Source: VAZQ01 sp963721005 (GTDB lineage Bacteria; Pseudomonadota; Alphaproteobacteria; Rhizobiales; Xanthobacteraceae). Taken from it: DNA of 64,000 bases. Location of the stretch: assembly GCA_963721005.1 (NCBI GenBank), contig CAVRHR010000007.1, forward strand, positions 992,001 to 1,056,000, in the 5' to 3' direction. Under the pieces are notes generated by a model. It was given only the letters and a program-made list of their open reading frames with translations. It did not search any database and was not told the origin of the DNA. The position numbers and the translations under genes were made by a program. The number at the start of each line of letters is the position of its first letter. The first letter of the stretch is position 1. Below are positions 62,587 to 64,000 of this stretch, in pieces.

Positions 62587-63825
62587 CTAAGCGACGAGTT
62601 GGACCACGCCGCCGTCCTGCGCCCTGCCCTGGGCACGGTACTGGCCGATGTTGCGCATCAGCGAGGCGTCGGACGTGGTGTAGAGCACGGCGTCCTTCTT
62701 GCCGGTGTTGACATGGCGCCGCCACAGGAAGTTCGGCATCACCACGATGTCGTTGCGTTCCCACTCGAAGCGCTGGCCGGCGACCTCGGTGTAGCCCTGG
62801 CCGTCCATGACCACCATGAAGGTGGCGCAGGTCTCGCGCTTGGGCAGGGTCAGCTCGCCCGGCCGCAGCAGCTGCGCCGCATAGTCCATCACCATACCGA
62901 CCGGCGCGCCGTTGACCGGATTGACGAACTGCATGTGGATGCCCTCGTACGGGTCGCCCTCCTCGTTGCGCAGGCCGTCGAGCGCTTCTCGCACGTCGGC
63001 GCCCCGGTAGTGGATCATGGCGTCGGGATTCTGGCCCCAGCCGCGCTGATGGGACACAAAGGTCGGCTTAAGGCCGCCATGTCCGTAGAGGCGCCCAGAA
63101 TAGCCGTTGGAATGCTCCGACTTCTGGATCTTGGCGTTGCTCTTGGAGCCTTCGCCGCGGAAATCCATGTCGACCCAGGCGCAGTCCAGAACCTCCATCA
63201 GCGGCCAGTCCAGCATGTCGATCCAGATCACGGGTGATGTCGAATCGTTGCCGTGGTCGTGCCAGGTCCCGTTCGGGGTAATGATCAAATCGCCGCGGAC
63301 GGCCTCGCAGCGTTCACCCTCGACATTGGTATAGCCGCCCCGTTCCGACAGAATGGTCCGGCTGGCATTGGCACTGTGGATGTGCGCGGGGGCGACGTCG
63401 CCGGGCGTATAGATCGAGATCGCGGTCCGCATCGTGGTGGTAACCTGCAGGCGGCCGCCAAGACCAGGATTCGTCAACAGAATGCTCTGGCGATCCGCAA
63501 ACTCGATGGGCGAGACGTCGGCGCGCTTGGCGATCAATTCGATGCGCTCCAGAAACGGGGCGTAGTCCTTCCAGCGCCATTGGCACGGCAGCGTCTTGAT
63601 CTGATTGGCCGCGACGCGGCCTTTCGCCAGCTGCCCGACGCCGGATCCGCCGCCTGTATCGGCAAACCACGCCCGCTGCGCCGGGGCGTTGAGCTCCGTG
63701 CGTACCCAGATATTCAACTTGCCGGCGTCAGCATTGAGCTCTTCCATCAGCTCGCGCGCCTTGACGGGCGCGGCGGTGCTTGCCGGCGCGGGCTTCGGTT
63801 TGGTGGCGGCAACGTTCATGTTCAT
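62587..63825 (-). CDS. Double-cupin ring-cleavage dioxygenase (gentisate 1,2-dioxygenase-like)
   Basis: AGGAGA directly precedes the ATG at 63825 (413 residues); codons to 63843 are not needed. The first cupin has metal ligands H148 and H150 (PAHIHSANASR) and H189/H191 (WHDHGND); the second has MVVMDGQGYTEVAGQRFEWE and NDIVVMP. The architecture matches gentisate and hydroxynaphthoate dioxygenases, Fe(II) enzymes that open aromatic rings. The ring-hydroxylating oxygenase lies downstream in the same orientation, so these are two steps of one aromatic-degradation route. The substrate is unknown. Confidence 0.85.
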   Translation of the reverse strand: MNMNVAATKPKPAPASTAAPVKARELMEELNADAGKLNIWVRTELNAPAQRAWFADTGGGSGVGQLAKGRVAANQIKTLPCQWRWKDYAPFLERIELIAKRADVSPIEFADRQSILLTNPGLGGRLQVTTTMRTAISIYTPGDVAPAHIHSANASRTILSERGGYTNVEGERCEAVRGDLIITPNGTWHDHGNDSTSPVIWIDMLDWPLMEVLDCAWVDMDFRGEGSKSNAKIQKSEHSNGYSGRLYGHGGLKPTFVSHQRGWGQNPDAMIHYRGADVREALDGLRNEEGDPYEGIHMQFVNPVNGAPVGMVMDYAAQLLRPGELTLPKRETCATFMVVMDGQGYTEVAGQRFEWERNDIVVMPNFLWRRHVNTGKKDAVLYTTSDASLMRNIGQYRAQGRAQDGGVVQLVA

Positions 63826-64000
63826 TCTCCTCGCTCGGGCCAAGAAATCGGACCAAATATGTTTCAGACAATTGATTTAACCTGCGCCAGCCACTTGGAC
63901 GCATTGATCAAGATCAAACGATACCGCTCGAGACCGCGGGGCTGACAGCACAGATCGTCATACCTGGGCCGGGCCCACACAGCAGTCGAGGATCGCAGCG
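63826..64000. promoter_or_regulatory. Upstream region of the dioxygenase pair
   Basis: The window ends before any divergent regulator. AT-richer sequence at 63850-63915 (ATTGATTTAACC, GATCAAGATC) is where a promoter or regulator site would be expected on the minus strand. I cannot define boxes. Confidence 0.3.

Overview
The window looks like an accessory region of an alphaproteobacterial chromosome, most likely Bradyrhizobium or a close relative. The evidence is high GC, a ChvI-type response regulator, repeated single-gene ABC-type (TrpX-like) and TctC/Bug-type binding proteins with Tat signals, duplicated IHF-alpha-like genes, and several small protein families I associate with Bradyrhizobium. 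That assignment rests on remembered families, not on a search. I see no tRNA, rRNA or CRISPR array.

Layout. 1-8380: the 3' part of a giant extracellular repeat protein of about 20 modules, with a tandem duplication and the same one-base insertion in both copies. 8381-13041: IS and gene remnants, a small secreted protein, an orphan ChvI-like regulator and short genes. 13042-19988: three abutting or overlapping genes. Two encode large proteins I cannot name (1001 and 836 aa). The third encodes a protein whose core matches spider-venom type phospholipase D (SMaseD fold) followed by a PLAT domain. This is the strongest candidate for an undescribed system. 19989-21511: remnants, including a group II intron domain V. 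21512-25600: an amidohydrolase, a solute-binding protein and decayed paralogues. 25600-36100: small genes, a TctC protein, two IHF-alpha-like genes (one coupled by ATGA overlaps between two solute-binding genes), a cytochrome c, an XRE regulator and an IS3 element that cut the second solute-binding gene. 36290-39838: an IS630 remnant, a HAD phosphatase and an intact IS1182-type element. 39893-44956: a divergent LysR/metallo-hydrolase pair, a MITE-like element and a binding protein. 45115-49842: a methyltransferase and a SnoaL-like gene that collide head to head, then a TctC-class II aldolase pair. 50109-57531: a dead IS110, a truncated cytochrome b561, an LTXXQ protein, VIT and LysE transporters, remnants and a 227-bp MITE. 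57621-59316: a second IS1182-type element. 59362-63825: remnants, small genes and a probable aromatic-ring degradation pair (Rieske oxygenase and double-cupin dioxygenase).

Two themes recur. First, IS ends, MITEs and truncated genes are dense, so this is a mobile, decaying region. Second, at least eight genes carry single-base length changes in short homopolymers or a small duplication. These may be real pseudogenes or residual read errors; raw reads would decide, and every 'pseudogene' call below should be read with that in mind. The intact units most likely to act together are the three-gene 13042-19988 operon, the solute-binding/IHF operon at 32036-34016, the TctC-aldolase pair and the dioxygenase pair.
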